A stretch of DNA of 64,000 bases from Candidatus Nanopelagicales bacterium (GCA_030830475.1 JAURMX010000065.1:26264-90263), one strand, 5' to 3'. Positions 11,026 through 21,207 are shown, numbered from the stretch's first letter. Program-made: numbers and translations. Notes: a model not told the origin generated them from the sequence alone.

Positions 11026-13092
11026 ATGAGAGATCGCTCAACTTTAAGTTTGGTTGTAGTTCAAATTCTTGTGGTTTCATTGATGTTGGCTCTGTTAGGC
11101 AGACTCTTTTACCTTCAAGTTGCAGATGGCCCTAGATATCAACAAGCCGCACTAGATATTCAGAGTCGTGACATTGTCACCCCGGCATTGAGAGGTTTGA
11201 TTGTTGATAACGAAGGAAATCTGCTTGCGACAAATAAGGCGGGCTTGATGGTTACCGCAGATCGCTCCGTGCTAGATAAGTTGGAGGATCAAGGAAAATC
11301 AGTTCTGAGGCGAGTTTCCAATGTTTTGAAATTGAATTATGAAGATGTTTATCTAAGGACCCGACTCTGTCCTGAACTTCCCAGCGATCAACGTAACGGC
11401 TGCTGGAATGGCAATCGCTACCAGCCAATTCCAGTCACTAAAGAGGCAAGTGAAAATCAAGTCTTGAGTATCTTGGAGCAATCAGATCTATTTCCTGGAA
11501 TCGATGCTCAGCCGGTTTCGATTCGCTATTACCCCTCTTTGGCAGGTGAACGCGCCACACATGTTCTTGGTTACGTTGGTCCGATAACAGAAGTTGACTT
11601 AAATAATGAGGAAGGAATCCGTTATTACCGAAATGAGTTCAAAGGTAAAGCGGGACTAGAGTCAATTTATGATCGTTACTTACGTGGAACCGCCGGAGTA
11701 AGAACTGTCATTGTTGATCGCAAGGAAGCGGTAACTCAGGAGTCGCGAAATACACCGGCCGTTCCTGGAAATCACTTAATCGTTCACATAAATGCCAAGT
11801 TGCAAGCTGCTGTCGAAGAAGAGTTAAAGAGTGCGGTACTGCGAGCTAAAGCAGCTGGTCGCCGAGGTGATGCTGGAGCAGCAATAGTTTTGGACATTAA
11901 AACTGGTGGAGTCTTGGCTATGGCTTCCTACCCAGATTATGATTTAAACATTTGGGAGAACGGTATTACCGTGAAGCAGGCCAGCGAACTATTTAGTGCA
12001 CAATCAGGAGTTCCAGCACTTTCACGCGCAATTCAGGGTGGATTCGCGCCTGCTTCTACCTTCAAAGTTATTTCTCTTTCAGCCGCGGTTGATGCTGGCT
12101 ATAGCTTGAAGGATAAGTATGACTGCCCATCTAGTGTTGAAATCGGCACCCGGGTATTTAAAAACTTTGATAGCAATGCTGCTGGGATGATTGATATGAC
12201 TAAAGCTATGGCTATCTCATGTGACTCAATTTGGTATCAGATCGCCTATGACGAATGGGTTAGAGATGGAGGATTAAAGCCAAAGGCCAATCCAAATGAT
12301 TATCTATTCAAAGCTGCAGCTGGTTTTGGGGTAGGAAAAAGAACTGGAATTGACCTACCATCTGAGATTACCGGCCGGCTCCCTAATCGTGAGTGGAAAC
12401 AGAACTGGTACGAGCAAAACAAGGATTTTTACTGCAACTATGAAAAGCGGGCCAAGAAGTCCCAGCTAACCGCATATTTAATTGAGATAGCAAGAGAGAA
12501 CTGTCTTGATGGTGACAAAGTCCGCGCCGGTGACATGGTGAACTTCTCCATTGGTCAGGGTGATACTTTGATGACACCCATACAAATGGCGGTCATGTAC
12601 TCCGCAATAGCACGTGATGGTCGCTTGGTTGTTCCTCAAGTAGCTAAAGCTATCGTTCAACCAAACGGAAAAGTTGTTAAGAGTTTTCCGACAAAATACT
12701 CAGGCCAATTGCCGGTAAAGAAATCAACTTTAAAGTTTTTACAAAACTCACTTAGAGCGGTAGTAACCTCAGGAACTGCGGCTGGTGCTTTTGCTGGTTT
12801 AGGAGTTGAGGTAAGTGGCAAGACCGGTACCGGTCAAGTATTTGGAAGAAATTTAGATGGATCTACTAAAGATGACACGTCATGGTTTGCTTCATACGCC
12901 CCTACCAAAAATCCTCAATATGCTGTCGTCATGATGGTGAGTCAGGGAGGCTTTGGCGCGAGTACTAGTGGTGTCGGTGTAAGAAGAATCTACGAACATA
13001 TCTTTGGCACAAATGGAAAGAAAGCAATCTTTCCAAATGGAATTCCGAAACGTTTGCCATATATTGACTCATCAAAAGGGGCGATTTCATAA
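11026..13092 (+). CDS. mrdA: Penicillin-binding protein 2 (elongation transpeptidase)
   Basis: Class B transpeptidase that cross-links lateral-wall peptidoglycan with RodA; 688 residues. An N-terminal membrane anchor (about 8-28) is followed by the dimerisation/pedestal domain and the transpeptidase domain: active-site Ser344 in STFK, an SCD motif matching the SxD form seen in PBP2, and KTG at 599-601. The ATG directly follows the mreD stop. Length and position next to rodA favour PBP2 over the division-specific PBP3. Confidence 0.93.
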   Translation: MRDRSTLSLVVVQILVVSLMLALLGRLFYLQVADGPRYQQAALDIQSRDIVTPALRGLIVDNEGNLLATNKAGLMVTADRSVLDKLEDQGKSVLRRVSNVLKLNYEDVYLRTRLCPELPSDQRNGCWNGNRYQPIPVTKEASENQVLSILEQSDLFPGIDAQPVSIRYYPSLAGERATHVLGYVGPITEVDLNNEEGIRYYRNEFKGKAGLESIYDRYLRGTAGVRTVIVDRKEAVTQESRNTPAVPGNHLIVHINAKLQAAVEEELKSAVLRAKAAGRRGDAGAAIVLDIKTGGVLAMASYPDYDLNIWENGITVKQASELFSAQSGVPALSRAIQGGFAPASTFKVISLSAAVDAGYSLKDKYDCPSSVEIGTRVFKNFDSNAAGMIDMTKAMAISCDSIWYQIAYDEWVRDGGLKPKANPNDYLFKAAAGFGVGKRTGIDLPSEITGRLPNREWKQNWYEQNKDFYCNYEKRAKKSQLTAYLIEIARENCLDGDKVRAGDMVNFSIGQGDTLMTPIQMAVMYSAIARDGRLVVPQVAKAIVQPNGKVVKSFPTKYSGQLPVKKSTLKFLQNSLRAVVTSGTAAGAFAGLGVEVSGKTGTGQVFGRNLDGSTKDDTSWFASYAPTKNPQYAVVMMVSQGGFGASTSGVGVRRIYEHIFGTNGKKAIFPNGIPKRLPYIDSSKGAIS

Positions 13093-13094
13093 AT

Positions 13095-14249
13095 ATGGCA
13101 ATGCACCTGAATATTGGCTCTAAAGGAAAAGATCGACCAGCTTTTTTTGCTGGCTCGGATCGAACCTTAAATATCTCAGTACTTCTACTTTTGTTGATGG
13201 GCATTATTCTGGTCTACGCCGCTACCCGAGATTGGTTCGCTTCTAATGGTTTGGATCCCGAGTATTACCTAAAAAGACAGTTAATAAATGTAATTATTGG
13301 AATCGCTCTGGCTTACGGAACTACCATCATCGATTACCGGTTATTGAGGGCGTACACCCCTGTGGTTTGGGGGCTGGGTGTTTTGGGCTTGATTATCGTT
13401 TTGATTCCAGGTTTGGGATCCACTGTTAACGGCGCGCGCTCGTGGATCTCTTTTCCAGGTGGGTTTCAGATTCAGCCTGCCGAACTTGCAAAGATCTCCA
13501 TAATTATTGGAATGGCTTTAATTCTCTCCGAAAGAATTGCTAATAATGATGCTCCAACAAACAAACAAGTAGTTCAATCCCTAGGTGTGGCAGCGGTTCC
13601 AGTTCTGTTTATTGTTCTGCAGCCTGATCTAGGAACAGTGCTGATTATTTCGGCATGCGTCATTACGATGATCGCTGTCTCTGGTGCAGGTCTGCGCTGG
13701 GTTTTGGGTCTAATTACATTAGGGATTACCGGAGCCTATCTAGCAGTTGCAAGTGGAGAGGTAAGTGAATACCAATTAAATCGCTTACGTTCCTTTGTGG
13801 ATCCGAATGCTGATCCACAAGCCAGTGGATATCAACTTAGACAAGCTCGCATCACAATTGGCTCAGGCGGATTGTTTGGAAAAGGCTTGTTTGATGGTCC
13901 ACAAACCAATGGCAGATTTGTTCCTGAACAACAAACCGACTTCATCTTTACCGTTGCAGGAGAAGAGTTAGGTTTTCTAGGAGCTGGTCTCATACTCGCT
14001 TTGTACTTTGTGATTCTGATGCGGGCTTTTTCCATTGCACGCCGTACCAATGATTTATTTGGCCGCATGGTTTGCGTCGGTGTTATTGCTTGGTTCTCTT
14101 TCCAGATCTTTGAAAATATCGGAATGACTATGGGTCTAATGCCGATGACTGGCGTGCCATTACCTTTCCTTTCCTATGGTGGCTCAAGTATGTTCGCCAA
14201 CCTCATCGGGGTAGGTTTGTTGCAAAATGTTTACCAGCGAACACGCTAG
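13095..14249 (+). CDS. rodA: RodA, SEDS-family peptidoglycan glycosyltransferase
   Basis: Multi-spanning SEDS glycan polymerase paired with PBP2; 384 residues with about ten membrane helices. The SEDS signature near the end, GLMPMTGVPLPFLSYGGSS, is clear. It begins two bases after mrdA. ATG 13101 is a possible alternative start two codons in. Position directly after mrdA, within the mre block, argues for RodA rather than FtsW. Confidence 0.94.
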   Translation: MAMHLNIGSKGKDRPAFFAGSDRTLNISVLLLLLMGIILVYAATRDWFASNGLDPEYYLKRQLINVIIGIALAYGTTIIDYRLLRAYTPVVWGLGVLGLIIVLIPGLGSTVNGARSWISFPGGFQIQPAELAKISIIIGMALILSERIANNDAPTNKQVVQSLGVAAVPVLFIVLQPDLGTVLIISACVITMIAVSGAGLRWVLGLITLGITGAYLAVASGEVSEYQLNRLRSFVDPNADPQASGYQLRQARITIGSGGLFGKGLFDGPQTNGRFVPEQQTDFIFTVAGEELGFLGAGLILALYFVILMRAFSIARRTNDLFGRMVCVGVIAWFSFQIFENIGMTMGLMPMTGVPLPFLSYGGSSMFANLIGVGLLQNVYQRTR

Positions 14250-14267
14250 TTAGATTTACGCTCAGAT

Positions 14268-14273
14268 TAGGCT
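14268..14273 (+). promoter_or_regulatory. Candidate -10 box for rne
   Basis: TAGGCT, the same hexamer seen before ilvD and proS. It would start transcription near 14280, exactly where the first hairpin of the rne leader begins. No convincing -35 is visible. Confidence 0.4.
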
Positions 14274-14279
14274 CACTGA

Positions 14280-14455
14280 CCCCGGTTCTGTCATACTTCG
14301 GGGGTTCGAATCGCCTCATAATCTCGAGGTCGCTAGGACCGCTCTTTAGGTGCGGTCGGCTGATCCAGATAGAGGCGCCACCAGAGATTTTTTTAATAAT
14401 GATCGCAAGGTCATTAACTAGGAAACTTTCTAGAAGATAAAAAGGATTTGATCGT
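14280..14455 (+). promoter_or_regulatory. Structured 5' leader of the RNase E/G gene
   Basis: A gap of about 200 bases without a gene. Stems visible: CCCCG/CGGGG (14280-14284 with 14299-14303); GACCGC/GCGGTC (14337-14342 with 14352-14357); and a longer-range pair AATCTC/GAGATT (14320-14325 with 14384-14389) that encloses the second hairpin and is followed at once by seven T. The end is A/T-rich and single-stranded. This could be an attenuator or a self-cleavage site: autoregulation of rne through its leader is known in enterobacteria, and the sequence here is different. Confidence 0.5.
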
Positions 14456-16579
14456 ATGGCTGATGAGCCAAAAAAAGTGCGTAAGCGCGCTGTAAAGAAA
14501 GCCGCTCCAAAAGAGACAGCTGCCAAAACTTCAGACAAGAGTGCAGAAAAGCCGGCAGAAAAGAAGAGTAAGGCGGCAGGTGTTATTCCTGCTCCAATCT
14601 TCCAAGCTGCACCAGTTGCTGCCGCTGCTCCTAAAGCTAAAGCCGCAAAAGCTCCTGCTAAAAAAGCTTCAGAGAACATCGCTGAATCTGAGAACGAAAA
14701 TGAAAACCGTCGCCGTCGTCGCAGACGTGGTGGCCGTGGACGACGTCGCTCCGACAAGGAGGGTGGCGAGGATCAGGTTTCTGAAAACCCGACATCAGAT
14801 GCAGAGGATGAAGATTCAGCGACCTCAGTTGCATTCAAAAAGCGCCGCCGCCGTCGTCGATCTGGCTCTGATGGCGTTACACCAGGAGAGACTGTTGAAG
14901 AAGATGGCGTAGTAACCGTTGTTAAAATTCGCGAATCTCGCCCAGCACAAGAAAAACCGGTAAGAGAACGCAAGAGCTTTGATCGCAACGATCGAGGTGG
15001 ACGCAATGACCGTCGTTACCGTGATCGAGATAGAGATCGTGGCCGCGAACGTCATCGCTACAATGATTACAAATCTGATTACCGCGAGAACCGTCGTCGC
15101 GGAACCATATTGACCGATGCAGAGTTCTTGGCAAGACGAGAATCAGTTGATCGTGAAATGTTGGTGCGCCAACAAGGCGATCGTACTCAGATTGCAATTT
15201 TGGAAGATAATGTTTTAGTTGAACATTATGTAAATCGTAATAGCAATATCTCCTATGTAGGTAATGTTTATTTAGGTAAGGTTCAAAATGTTTTGCCTTC
15301 AATGGAGGCTGCTTTCGTCGATATCGGCAAAGGTCGCAACGCGGTTCTATATGCCGGCGAAGTTAACTGGGATGCAGCAGGTTTAACTGATAACCAAGAG
15401 CGCAAAATTGAAAAAGTTTTGAAAACCGGACAATCAGTTTTGGTTCAGGTAACCAAGGATCCGATAGGACAAAAAGGCGCACGTCTAACCAGTCAGATTT
15501 CATTACCTGGCAGATATCTAGTTTATGTACCTGGTGGCGGAATGAGCGGAATTTCCCGTCGTCTGCCGGAGTCAGAGCGTGCTCGCCTGAAGGATATTCT
15601 CAAAGGATTGATTTCAGATGAAGAGGGCGTCATCGTGCGTACCGCTGCTGAAGGTGCATCTGATGAAGAGTTGACCCGTGATGTTGTTAGATTGAAAGCA
15701 CAATGGGAAGACATCAAGAAAAAGTCTGAGAGCACTAGTGTCAATGCTCCAACCTTGCTTTACGGAGAACCAGATCTAACGGTTCGAGTTATTCGCGATA
15801 TCTTCAATGAGGATTTCCGCAAGCTTACTGTTCAAGGTGATGGCGCTTGGGAAGATATTAATAATTACCTTGGCCACATCGCACCAGAGCTAATCTCGAA
15901 AATTGAGAAGTGGACTGGAGTTAAAGATCTCTTCACAGAAAATCGTGTCGACGAGCAGTTAGCAAAAGCTTTAGATCGTAAGGTTTATCTTCCATCAGGT
16001 GGCTCTCTAGTTATAGATCGCACTGAAGCTATGGTGGTTATCGATGTAAACACTGGAAAGTTCATCGGTAAAGGTGGAAACCTTGAAGAGACCGTTACCA
16101 AGAACAACCTCGAGGCAGCTGAAGAAATTGCCCGCCAGCTTCGTCTTCGCGACTTAGGTGGAATTATCGTTATCGACTTCATCGATATGATTTTGGAATC
16201 AAACCGCGAGCAGGTTTTACGTCGCCTAGTTGAATGTCTAGGGAGAGATCGCACCAAACACCAGGTTGCCGAAGTAACCTCACTTGGTTTGGTTCAAATG
16301 ACCCGCAAACGTGTTGGACAAGGTTTGATTGAAGCCTTCTCTACAACCTGTGAAAGTTGTGGCGGAAGAGGAATCCATGTTCATATGGAGCCGGTAAATA
16401 AGAAGTCTTTGGACCGTGAAATCACTCCAACTCATGATCATGCCCAAGATCATGCTGATGATTCTGAAGCCGAGGCGAGTTCTGAGGAGCCGACTCCAGA
16501 GAGTCAGGATTCTGAAGAGAAGCCCCGTTTTGGACGCAAGCGCCGCAGAGCCGTGAGCTCTGGGGTGGTGACCGCCTAG
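14456..16579 (+). CDS. rne: Ribonuclease E/G
   Basis: Endoribonuclease of the RNase E/G family, 707 residues, acting in mRNA decay and rRNA maturation. The first 210 residues are low complexity: Lys/Ala-rich, then alternating acidic and arginine blocks (RRRRRR), probably disordered and RNA-binding as in actinobacterial RNase E. The S1 domain (about 255-340) contains YLGKVQNVLPSMEAAFVDIG; catalytic aspartates are near 530 (VIDVNTGKF) and 575 (VIDFIDM); zinc-link Cys632 and Cys635 lie in CESCGGRG. A second acidic tail follows. A long structured leader suggests autoregulation. Confidence 0.94.
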   Translation: MADEPKKVRKRAVKKAAPKETAAKTSDKSAEKPAEKKSKAAGVIPAPIFQAAPVAAAAPKAKAAKAPAKKASENIAESENENENRRRRRRRGGRGRRRSDKEGGEDQVSENPTSDAEDEDSATSVAFKKRRRRRRSGSDGVTPGETVEEDGVVTVVKIRESRPAQEKPVRERKSFDRNDRGGRNDRRYRDRDRDRGRERHRYNDYKSDYRENRRRGTILTDAEFLARRESVDREMLVRQQGDRTQIAILEDNVLVEHYVNRNSNISYVGNVYLGKVQNVLPSMEAAFVDIGKGRNAVLYAGEVNWDAAGLTDNQERKIEKVLKTGQSVLVQVTKDPIGQKGARLTSQISLPGRYLVYVPGGGMSGISRRLPESERARLKDILKGLISDEEGVIVRTAAEGASDEELTRDVVRLKAQWEDIKKKSESTSVNAPTLLYGEPDLTVRVIRDIFNEDFRKLTVQGDGAWEDINNYLGHIAPELISKIEKWTGVKDLFTENRVDEQLAKALDRKVYLPSGGSLVIDRTEAMVVIDVNTGKFIGKGGNLEETVTKNNLEAAEEIARQLRLRDLGGIIVIDFIDMILESNREQVLRRLVECLGRDRTKHQVAEVTSLGLVQMTRKRVGQGLIEAFSTTCESCGGRGIHVHMEPVNKKSLDREITPTHDHAQDHADDSEAEASSEEPTPESQDSEEKPRFGRKRRRAVSSGVVTA

Positions 16580-16585
16580 CTCAGT

Positions 16586-16615
16586 TTGACCCAAATACGG
16601 AGTAATCCGTAACCT
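16586..16615 (+). promoter_or_regulatory. Promoter of rplU-rpmA
   Basis: TTGACC (16586-16591) and TAACCT (16610-16615) with an 18-base spacer match the -35 and -10 of the housekeeping sigma factor. A perfect inverted repeat, TACGGA-GTAA-TCCGTA (16596-16611), fills the spacer and overlaps the -10. Confidence 0.55.
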
Positions 16616-16630
16616 AGCCCCCTGTTTGAA

Positions 16631-16648
16631 GGGCCTTAAGAAGGGCCC
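16631..16648 (+). other. Hairpin in the rplU leader
   Basis: GGGCC (16631-16635) and GGCCC (16644-16648) form a G/C-only stem with an 8-base loop, 27 bases before the rplU start. It may be a regulatory leader for L21, or only part of an rne terminator without a T-run. Confidence 0.35.
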
Positions 16649-16675
16649 TAACAAAGGGTCATTGGAAGGAAAATC

Positions 16676-16990
16676 GTGTACGCAATCGTTAAAGCTGGCG
16701 GCCGCCAGGAGAAAGTCGCTGTTGGAGATACCGTCTTTGTAGACCGTATTGATGCTGCAGCTGGCTCAACCGTGACCTTTCCTGCTGTTTTGGTAGTTGA
16801 TGGTGCTGCTGTTACATCAGACCCAAAGCTCCTTTCAGGTGTAAAAGTAACTGGCGAAGTTGTTGCAGAGGTAAAGGGTCCAAAGATCCACATTCTGCGT
16901 TACAAAAACAAGACCGGTTACCGTCGTCGTCAAGGTTTCCGTTCCAAAAACACTCGCGTGAAAATCACTGCGATTAACGGTGTGAAGTAA
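16676..16990 (+). CDS. rplU: 50S ribosomal protein L21
   Basis: Large-subunit ribosomal protein, 104 residues, normal length. It starts [14 protein letters not shown] and contains the conserved [18 protein letters not shown] segment that contacts 23S rRNA. The GTG start has GGAAGG at good spacing. It is paired with rpmA as in nearly all bacteria; promoter and hairpin elements lie upstream, between rne and rplU. Confidence 0.98.
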   Translation: MYAIVKAGGRQEKVAVGDTVFVDRIDAAAGSTVTFPAVLVVDGAAVTSDPKLLSGVKVTGEVVAEVKGPKIHILRYKNKTGYRRRQGFRSKNTRVKITAINGVK

Positions 16991-17003
16991 GGGGTAGCAA
17001 AAA

Positions 17004-17258
17004 ATGGCATCCAAAAAAGGCGTCTCCTCAACCCGTAACGGTCGCGATTCCAATCCACAGTTCCTTGGTATCAAGCGTTTTGGTGGTCAGGTGGTCAACA
17101 GCGGCGAGATTCTTGTCCGTCAACGTGGCACCAAGTTCCACCCAGGTAAGAATGTAGGAATCGGCAAAGATGACACATTGTTTGCACTTGCTTCAGGATC
17201 AGTTGAGTTCTCAAATGCACGTGGTCGTCGCGTAGTAAACATCGTTCCGGTTTCCTAA
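17004..17258 (+). CDS. rpmA: 50S ribosomal protein L27
   Basis: Large-subunit protein whose N-terminus reaches the peptidyl-transferase centre; 84 residues. It begins [16 protein letters not shown] without the cleavable extension found in Firmicutes and keeps the core [21 protein letters not shown]. It lies 13 bases after rplU and is followed by a strong intrinsic terminator, so rplU-rpmA is a closed two-gene unit. Confidence 0.98.
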   Translation: MASKKGVSSTRNGRDSNPQFLGIKRFGGQVVNSGEILVRQRGTKFHPGKNVGIGKDDTLFALASGSVEFSNARGRRVVNIVPVS

Positions 17259-17279
17259 GACAACGGACTTATTAAATTG

Positions 17280-17307
17280 CGGGTCCGTAAACACGGGCCC
17301 GTTTTTT
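17280..17307 (+). terminator. Intrinsic terminator after rpmA
   Basis: CGGGTCCGT (17280-17288) pairs with ACGGGCCCG (17293-17301) over nine pairs, one of them G-U, closing a 4-base AAAC loop; six T follow immediately. This is the clearest terminator in the window. Confidence 0.93.
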
Positions 17308-17357
17308 ATTTCTAGAATTTTTAAAGGGTTTTAAAGGGATTAAGGAAAGAGGGGGAG

Positions 17358-18833
17358 ATGACAACATTTGTTGATCGAGTAACCCTTCATGCCTCTGCTG
17401 GAAAAGGTGGAGATGGTTGTGTTTCAGTACATCGTGAAAAGTTTGTTCCACTTGGTGGTCCAGATGGTGGTAGCGGCGGACGTGGCGGAGATGTAATTCT
17501 GGTCGTTGATTCCAGCGTTACTACACTTTTGGATTTCCATCATTCACCGCATCGCAGCGCTAGCTCTGGAAGACAGGGTTATGGAGCATTAAAAAATGGC
17601 CCAGATGGAGAAGATTTAATTCTGGGCGTTCCAAATGGCACAGTAGTAATGACAAAAGATGGTCGTGTTCTAGCTGATTTGATTGGCACCGGCACCCGCT
17701 TTGTCGCTGCAAAAGGTGGCATGGGCGGTTTAGGAAATAACGCATTGGCTTCTTCACGTAGACGTGCTCCTGGTTTTGCTTTGCTAGGAGAACCAGGTGA
17801 AAAGCGCACTCTAATTCTGGAGCTTAAATCCGTTGCCGATATTGGATTGATTGGCTACCCCAGCGCTGGAAAGTCATCGCTTGTCGCTGCAATTTCTGCG
17901 GCCCGTCCCAAGATTGCTGATTATCCATTCACCACTTTGGCGCCAAATCTTGGTGTAGTGCAAGCGGGCGAATCTAGATTTACAGTTGCAGATGTACCTG
18001 GCCTTATTCCCGGAGCATCTGAAGGCAAAGGCCTTGGATTACAGTTTTTGCGCCATGTGGAGCGCTGCGCTGCCTTAGTTCATGTTTTGGATTGCGGAAC
18101 ACTGGAAAGTGATCGTGACCCAATAAAAGATTTTGAGATTATTGAAAATGAGTTAAAGAAGTATGCGCAGGATCTCAGCGATAGACCAAGAATTGTTGTG
18201 CTAAATAAAGTTGATTTGCCAGATGGCAAAGCGATGGCCGATATGGTGGAACCAATATTGCGGGAGCGTGGTTATGAGGTTTATCAGATCTCTGCCGCCG
18301 CACGTTTTGGTTTAGAACCTATGTTGTATGCCATGGCCAGATTGGTAAATGAGTATCGAGCCAAACAAAGCCAAGAGGAGAAGGCACGAATCGTTCTTCG
18401 CCCTACACCTGTTGATGATGCTGGATTTAAAGTCACCGCTAATGAGGATGGATCATTTACTATTATTGGCGCTCGTCCAGAGCTCTGGGTGAACCAAACC
18501 AATTTTGGCAATGCCGAGGCGGTTGGTTATTTGGCGGATCGCCTGGCAAGTCTGGGTGTTGAAAAAGAGTTATTCAAACTTGGGGCAAAGCAAGGTGATG
18601 AAGTACGCATCGGTGTTGGCGATGATGCGGTTATCTTTGATTGGGAGCCAACTATTGAGGCTGGCGCAGAGTTGTTGTCAGGTCCGCGCGGCGATGATCT
18701 ACGTATTCCACGTGGCTGGGAAAAGTTTGATGAGGAAGCTGTCGATCAATTGGATGATGAAGAGTTGGCCCAGCAATGGGAGTACAACATCTCTGATCCA
18801 ACAAATCCTCGAGTAGAGGAAGATCAAAAGTGA
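17358..18833 (+). CDS. obg: Obg-family GTPase (ObgE/CgtA)
   Basis: Essential GTPase linked to 50S subunit maturation and the stringent response; 491 residues. The glycine-rich Obg fold spans about 1-158, the G domain starts at Gly166 (GYPSAGKSS) with [10 protein letters not shown] and NKVD motifs, and an OCT domain (about 350-430) precedes an acidic tail, the actinobacterial layout. The ATG follows GGGGGAG. The stop overlaps the GTG of proB. Confidence 0.97.
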   Translation: MTTFVDRVTLHASAGKGGDGCVSVHREKFVPLGGPDGGSGGRGGDVILVVDSSVTTLLDFHHSPHRSASSGRQGYGALKNGPDGEDLILGVPNGTVVMTKDGRVLADLIGTGTRFVAAKGGMGGLGNNALASSRRRAPGFALLGEPGEKRTLILELKSVADIGLIGYPSAGKSSLVAAISAARPKIADYPFTTLAPNLGVVQAGESRFTVADVPGLIPGASEGKGLGLQFLRHVERCAALVHVLDCGTLESDRDPIKDFEIIENELKKYAQDLSDRPRIVVLNKVDLPDGKAMADMVEPILRERGYEVYQISAAARFGLEPMLYAMARLVNEYRAKQSQEEKARIVLRPTPVDDAGFKVTANEDGSFTIIGARPELWVNQTNFGNAEAVGYLADRLASLGVEKELFKLGAKQGDEVRIGVGDDAVIFDWEPTIEAGAELLSGPRGDDLRIPRGWEKFDEEAVDQLDDEELAQQWEYNISDPTNPRVEEDQK

Positions 18834-19942
18834 GTCGTAAAGCAGTTGTAGATGCACGTCGCATCGTAATTAAAATCGGCTCATCCTCACTAACAGGTAA
18901 AGATGGTGCTGGTTTAGACCAAGCCTCTGTCTCTAAATTAGTTGATGCAGTTGCTCAGTTAAAGCTGCAGGGCAAAGAAGTAATCGTTGTTTCTTCGGGC
19001 GCGATTGCAGCTGGTTTAGCACCTCTCGGTTTGCAGGCTCGTCCACAGGATCTAGCGACGCAACAGGCGGCGGCATCTGTTGGGCAGGGATTGTTGATTC
19101 ATAGCTACACCGAGTCTTTCCGTCGTCACTCGATTACCGCTTCACAAGTTCTCTTAACAATTGAAGATATTGTGCGTCGCTCTCATTACCAAAATGCTCA
19201 ACGCACACTCTTCAAACTTATACAACTTGGTGTGGTGCCGATAATTAATGAAAATGACTCAGTCGGAACACAGGAGATTAGGTTTGGCGACAATGATCGA
19301 ATTGCCGCTTTAGTTTCACATCTAGTTGGCGCTGACTTGCTGGTTCTAATAACAGATGTTGATGCACTTTATGACGCGCCTCCGACTCAACCTAATGCGC
19401 AGAAGATCTCTGAGGTAAAAAGCATTGAACAACTTGAAGAGGCAAATATTGGAGGTGCCGGCTCCAAGGTCGGTAGCGGAGGAATGGTTACCAAAATTGA
19501 GGCGGCTCGCATCTCTACCGGCGCTGGAATTCCCATGCTGCTTACCTCGCTAAATGAGGTTTCTCAATCAATTACCGGCTCAGAACATGGAACATTTTTT
19601 GTTGCTTCAGCCAACAAAAAATCCTCCCGATTGTTGTGGTTGGCTCATGCGGCAACCCCACGGGGAAGATTGATTCTTGATGATGGAGCGGTGGTTGCTC
19701 TTAAAGAAAAAGGCGTCTCGTTGTTGCCTGCAGGAGTAACCTCGGTAGAAGGAGAGTTCAGTTCAGGCGATACCGTGGAGTTGGTTAGTGGGTCCGGCGC
19801 GGTTATTGCCCGTGGATTAGTCGCTTTTGACGCAGAGGAAATTCCGCAGATGTTAGGACGTTCTACTAAAGAGTTAGCAAAGGAGCTTGGACCAGAGTAT
19901 GAAAGAGAACTGGTTCACCGTGATGATTTGGTGTTGCTATGA
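18830..19942 (+). CDS. proB: Glutamate 5-kinase
   Basis: First step of proline synthesis: phosphorylates glutamate to gamma-glutamyl phosphate. 370 residues with an N-terminal amino-acid kinase domain ([12 protein letters not shown] near residue 10; [12 protein letters not shown] near 138) and a C-terminal PUA domain from about 275. The GTG start overlaps the obg stop and its own stop overlaps proA, so obg-proB-proA is coupled. Proline feedback is expected from the family. Confidence 0.96.
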   Translation: MSRKAVVDARRIVIKIGSSSLTGKDGAGLDQASVSKLVDAVAQLKLQGKEVIVVSSGAIAAGLAPLGLQARPQDLATQQAAASVGQGLLIHSYTESFRRHSITASQVLLTIEDIVRRSHYQNAQRTLFKLIQLGVVPIINENDSVGTQEIRFGDNDRIAALVSHLVGADLLVLITDVDALYDAPPTQPNAQKISEVKSIEQLEEANIGGAGSKVGSGGMVTKIEAARISTGAGIPMLLTSLNEVSQSITGSEHGTFFVASANKKSSRLLWLAHAATPRGRLILDDGAVVALKEKGVSLLPAGVTSVEGEFSSGDTVELVSGSGAVIARGLVAFDAEEIPQMLGRSTKELAKELGPEYERELVHRDDLVLL

Positions 19943-21207
19943 GCCATGACAAGTTAATTGCTGATTTAGCTGACCTAGCAAGACACGCGGCGCGCAGTTT
20001 GGTTGCGGCTACTTATGAACAACGCCAAGCCTCATTATTGGCAATCGCCGATGCGCTCGAGAGCAATCAGGAGCGGATTATTGCCGCCAATCGAGCGGAT
20101 ATGGAGCACGGTAAAAGTTCAGGATTGAACTCTCAACTTTTGGATCGTCTGATGCTTGATGCATCTCGCATCCAAGGAATTGCTAATGGCGCCCGGAAAG
20201 TTGCCGCATTGCCAAACCCGCTTGGAAATGTAATTAGAGATCGAACTTTGGAAAATGGTTTACATCTACAGCAAGTCACTGTTCCATTCGGGGTAGTTGG
20301 CATGGTTTATGAGGCAAGGCCGAATGTCACAGTTGATGCCGCAGTTATTTTGTTGATGTCTGGCAATGCCGCGTTATTGCGTGGATCTTCCTCGGCAGAG
20401 AAGAGCAACGCCATTTTGGTTGAGGTTATGAGAGAGACTCTGGCTAAGACCGTCATTTCGCCAGATGTATTGCAGCTTATTCCTTCTCATGACCGCGACA
20501 CTACTCGTGCCCTGCTGCACGCGCGAGGAAAAGTAGATTTGGTAATCCCAAGAGGAAGTGCCTCACTGATTCGTATGGTGGTTGATGAGTCCACTGTTCC
20601 AACAATTGAAACTGGCGCTGGAGTTTGTCATGTCTACGTTGATTCAGCGGCGGATTTGGAGAAAGCGTTACCGATCCTAATCAACTCAAAGTGTCATCGC
20701 CCCAGCGTTTGTAATGCAGCTGAAACTTTGCTGGTGCATCAGGATGTAGCAGATGTATTTCTACCTATGGCGTTGCAAGCTTTGAATGATGCAGGCGTAG
20801 TTGTGCATTGTGATGCGCAAGCTTTAGAGGTAGCCAAATCACTTGGTATTGCAGCTCTCTTGGCAACTGAAGAGAGTTGGTCGACCGAATATGGTGTTTT
20901 GGAGATGAATGTTGGTGTTGTTCCCTCACTTTTAGCAGCTGCAGATCACATATTGAAGTACGGCACAAATCACACAGAGGCTATCGTTACTGAATCAAAA
21001 GAAAATGCAGATACCTTCATCGCGTTATCTGATTGCGCCGCGGTAATGGTTAATGCTTCAACTAGATTTACAGATGGCGAAGAGATGGGTTTTGGCGCCG
21101 AGATTGGTATCTCAAACCAGAAGTTGCATGCTCGGGGACCAATGGGGCTCGAGCAGATGACAACAACCACATGGATAGTTAGAGGGGATGGCCAGATCCG
21201 AAAGTAA
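19939..21207 (+). CDS. proA: Gamma-glutamyl phosphate reductase
   Basis: NADPH-dependent reduction of glutamyl phosphate to glutamate semialdehyde, the second step of proline synthesis; 422 residues. The aldehyde-dehydrogenase fold carries the nucleophilic Cys in PSVCNAAETLL near residue 256 and a VPFGVVGMVYEARPNVT nucleotide-site segment. The ATG overlaps proB. Many Actinobacteria continue with nadD and rsfS at this point; here the next gene is gatC. Confidence 0.96.
   Translation: MSHDKLIADLADLARHAARSLVAATYEQRQASLLAIADALESNQERIIAANRADMEHGKSSGLNSQLLDRLMLDASRIQGIANGARKVAALPNPLGNVIRDRTLENGLHLQQVTVPFGVVGMVYEARPNVTVDAAVILLMSGNAALLRGSSSAEKSNAILVEVMRETLAKTVISPDVLQLIPSHDRDTTRALLHARGKVDLVIPRGSASLIRMVVDESTVPTIETGAGVCHVYVDSAADLEKALPILINSKCHRPSVCNAAETLLVHQDVADVFLPMALQALNDAGVVVHCDAQALEVAKSLGIAALLATEESWSTEYGVLEMNVGVVPSLLAAADHILKYGTNHTEAIVTESKENADTFIALSDCAAVMVNASTRFTDGEEMGFGAEIGISNQKLHARGPMGLEQMTTTTWIVRGDGQIRK

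Noticed and set aside
14296..14320. tRNA-like T-arm (GGGGG-TTCGAAT-CGCCT) upstream of rne
   Set aside because: One stem position mismatches, and no acceptor stem, D-arm or anticodon arm can be built around it.
14203..14757. Antisense frame across the rne leader and start
   Set aside because: Arg and Ala/Phe-rich shadow of the low-complexity N-terminus of RNase E.
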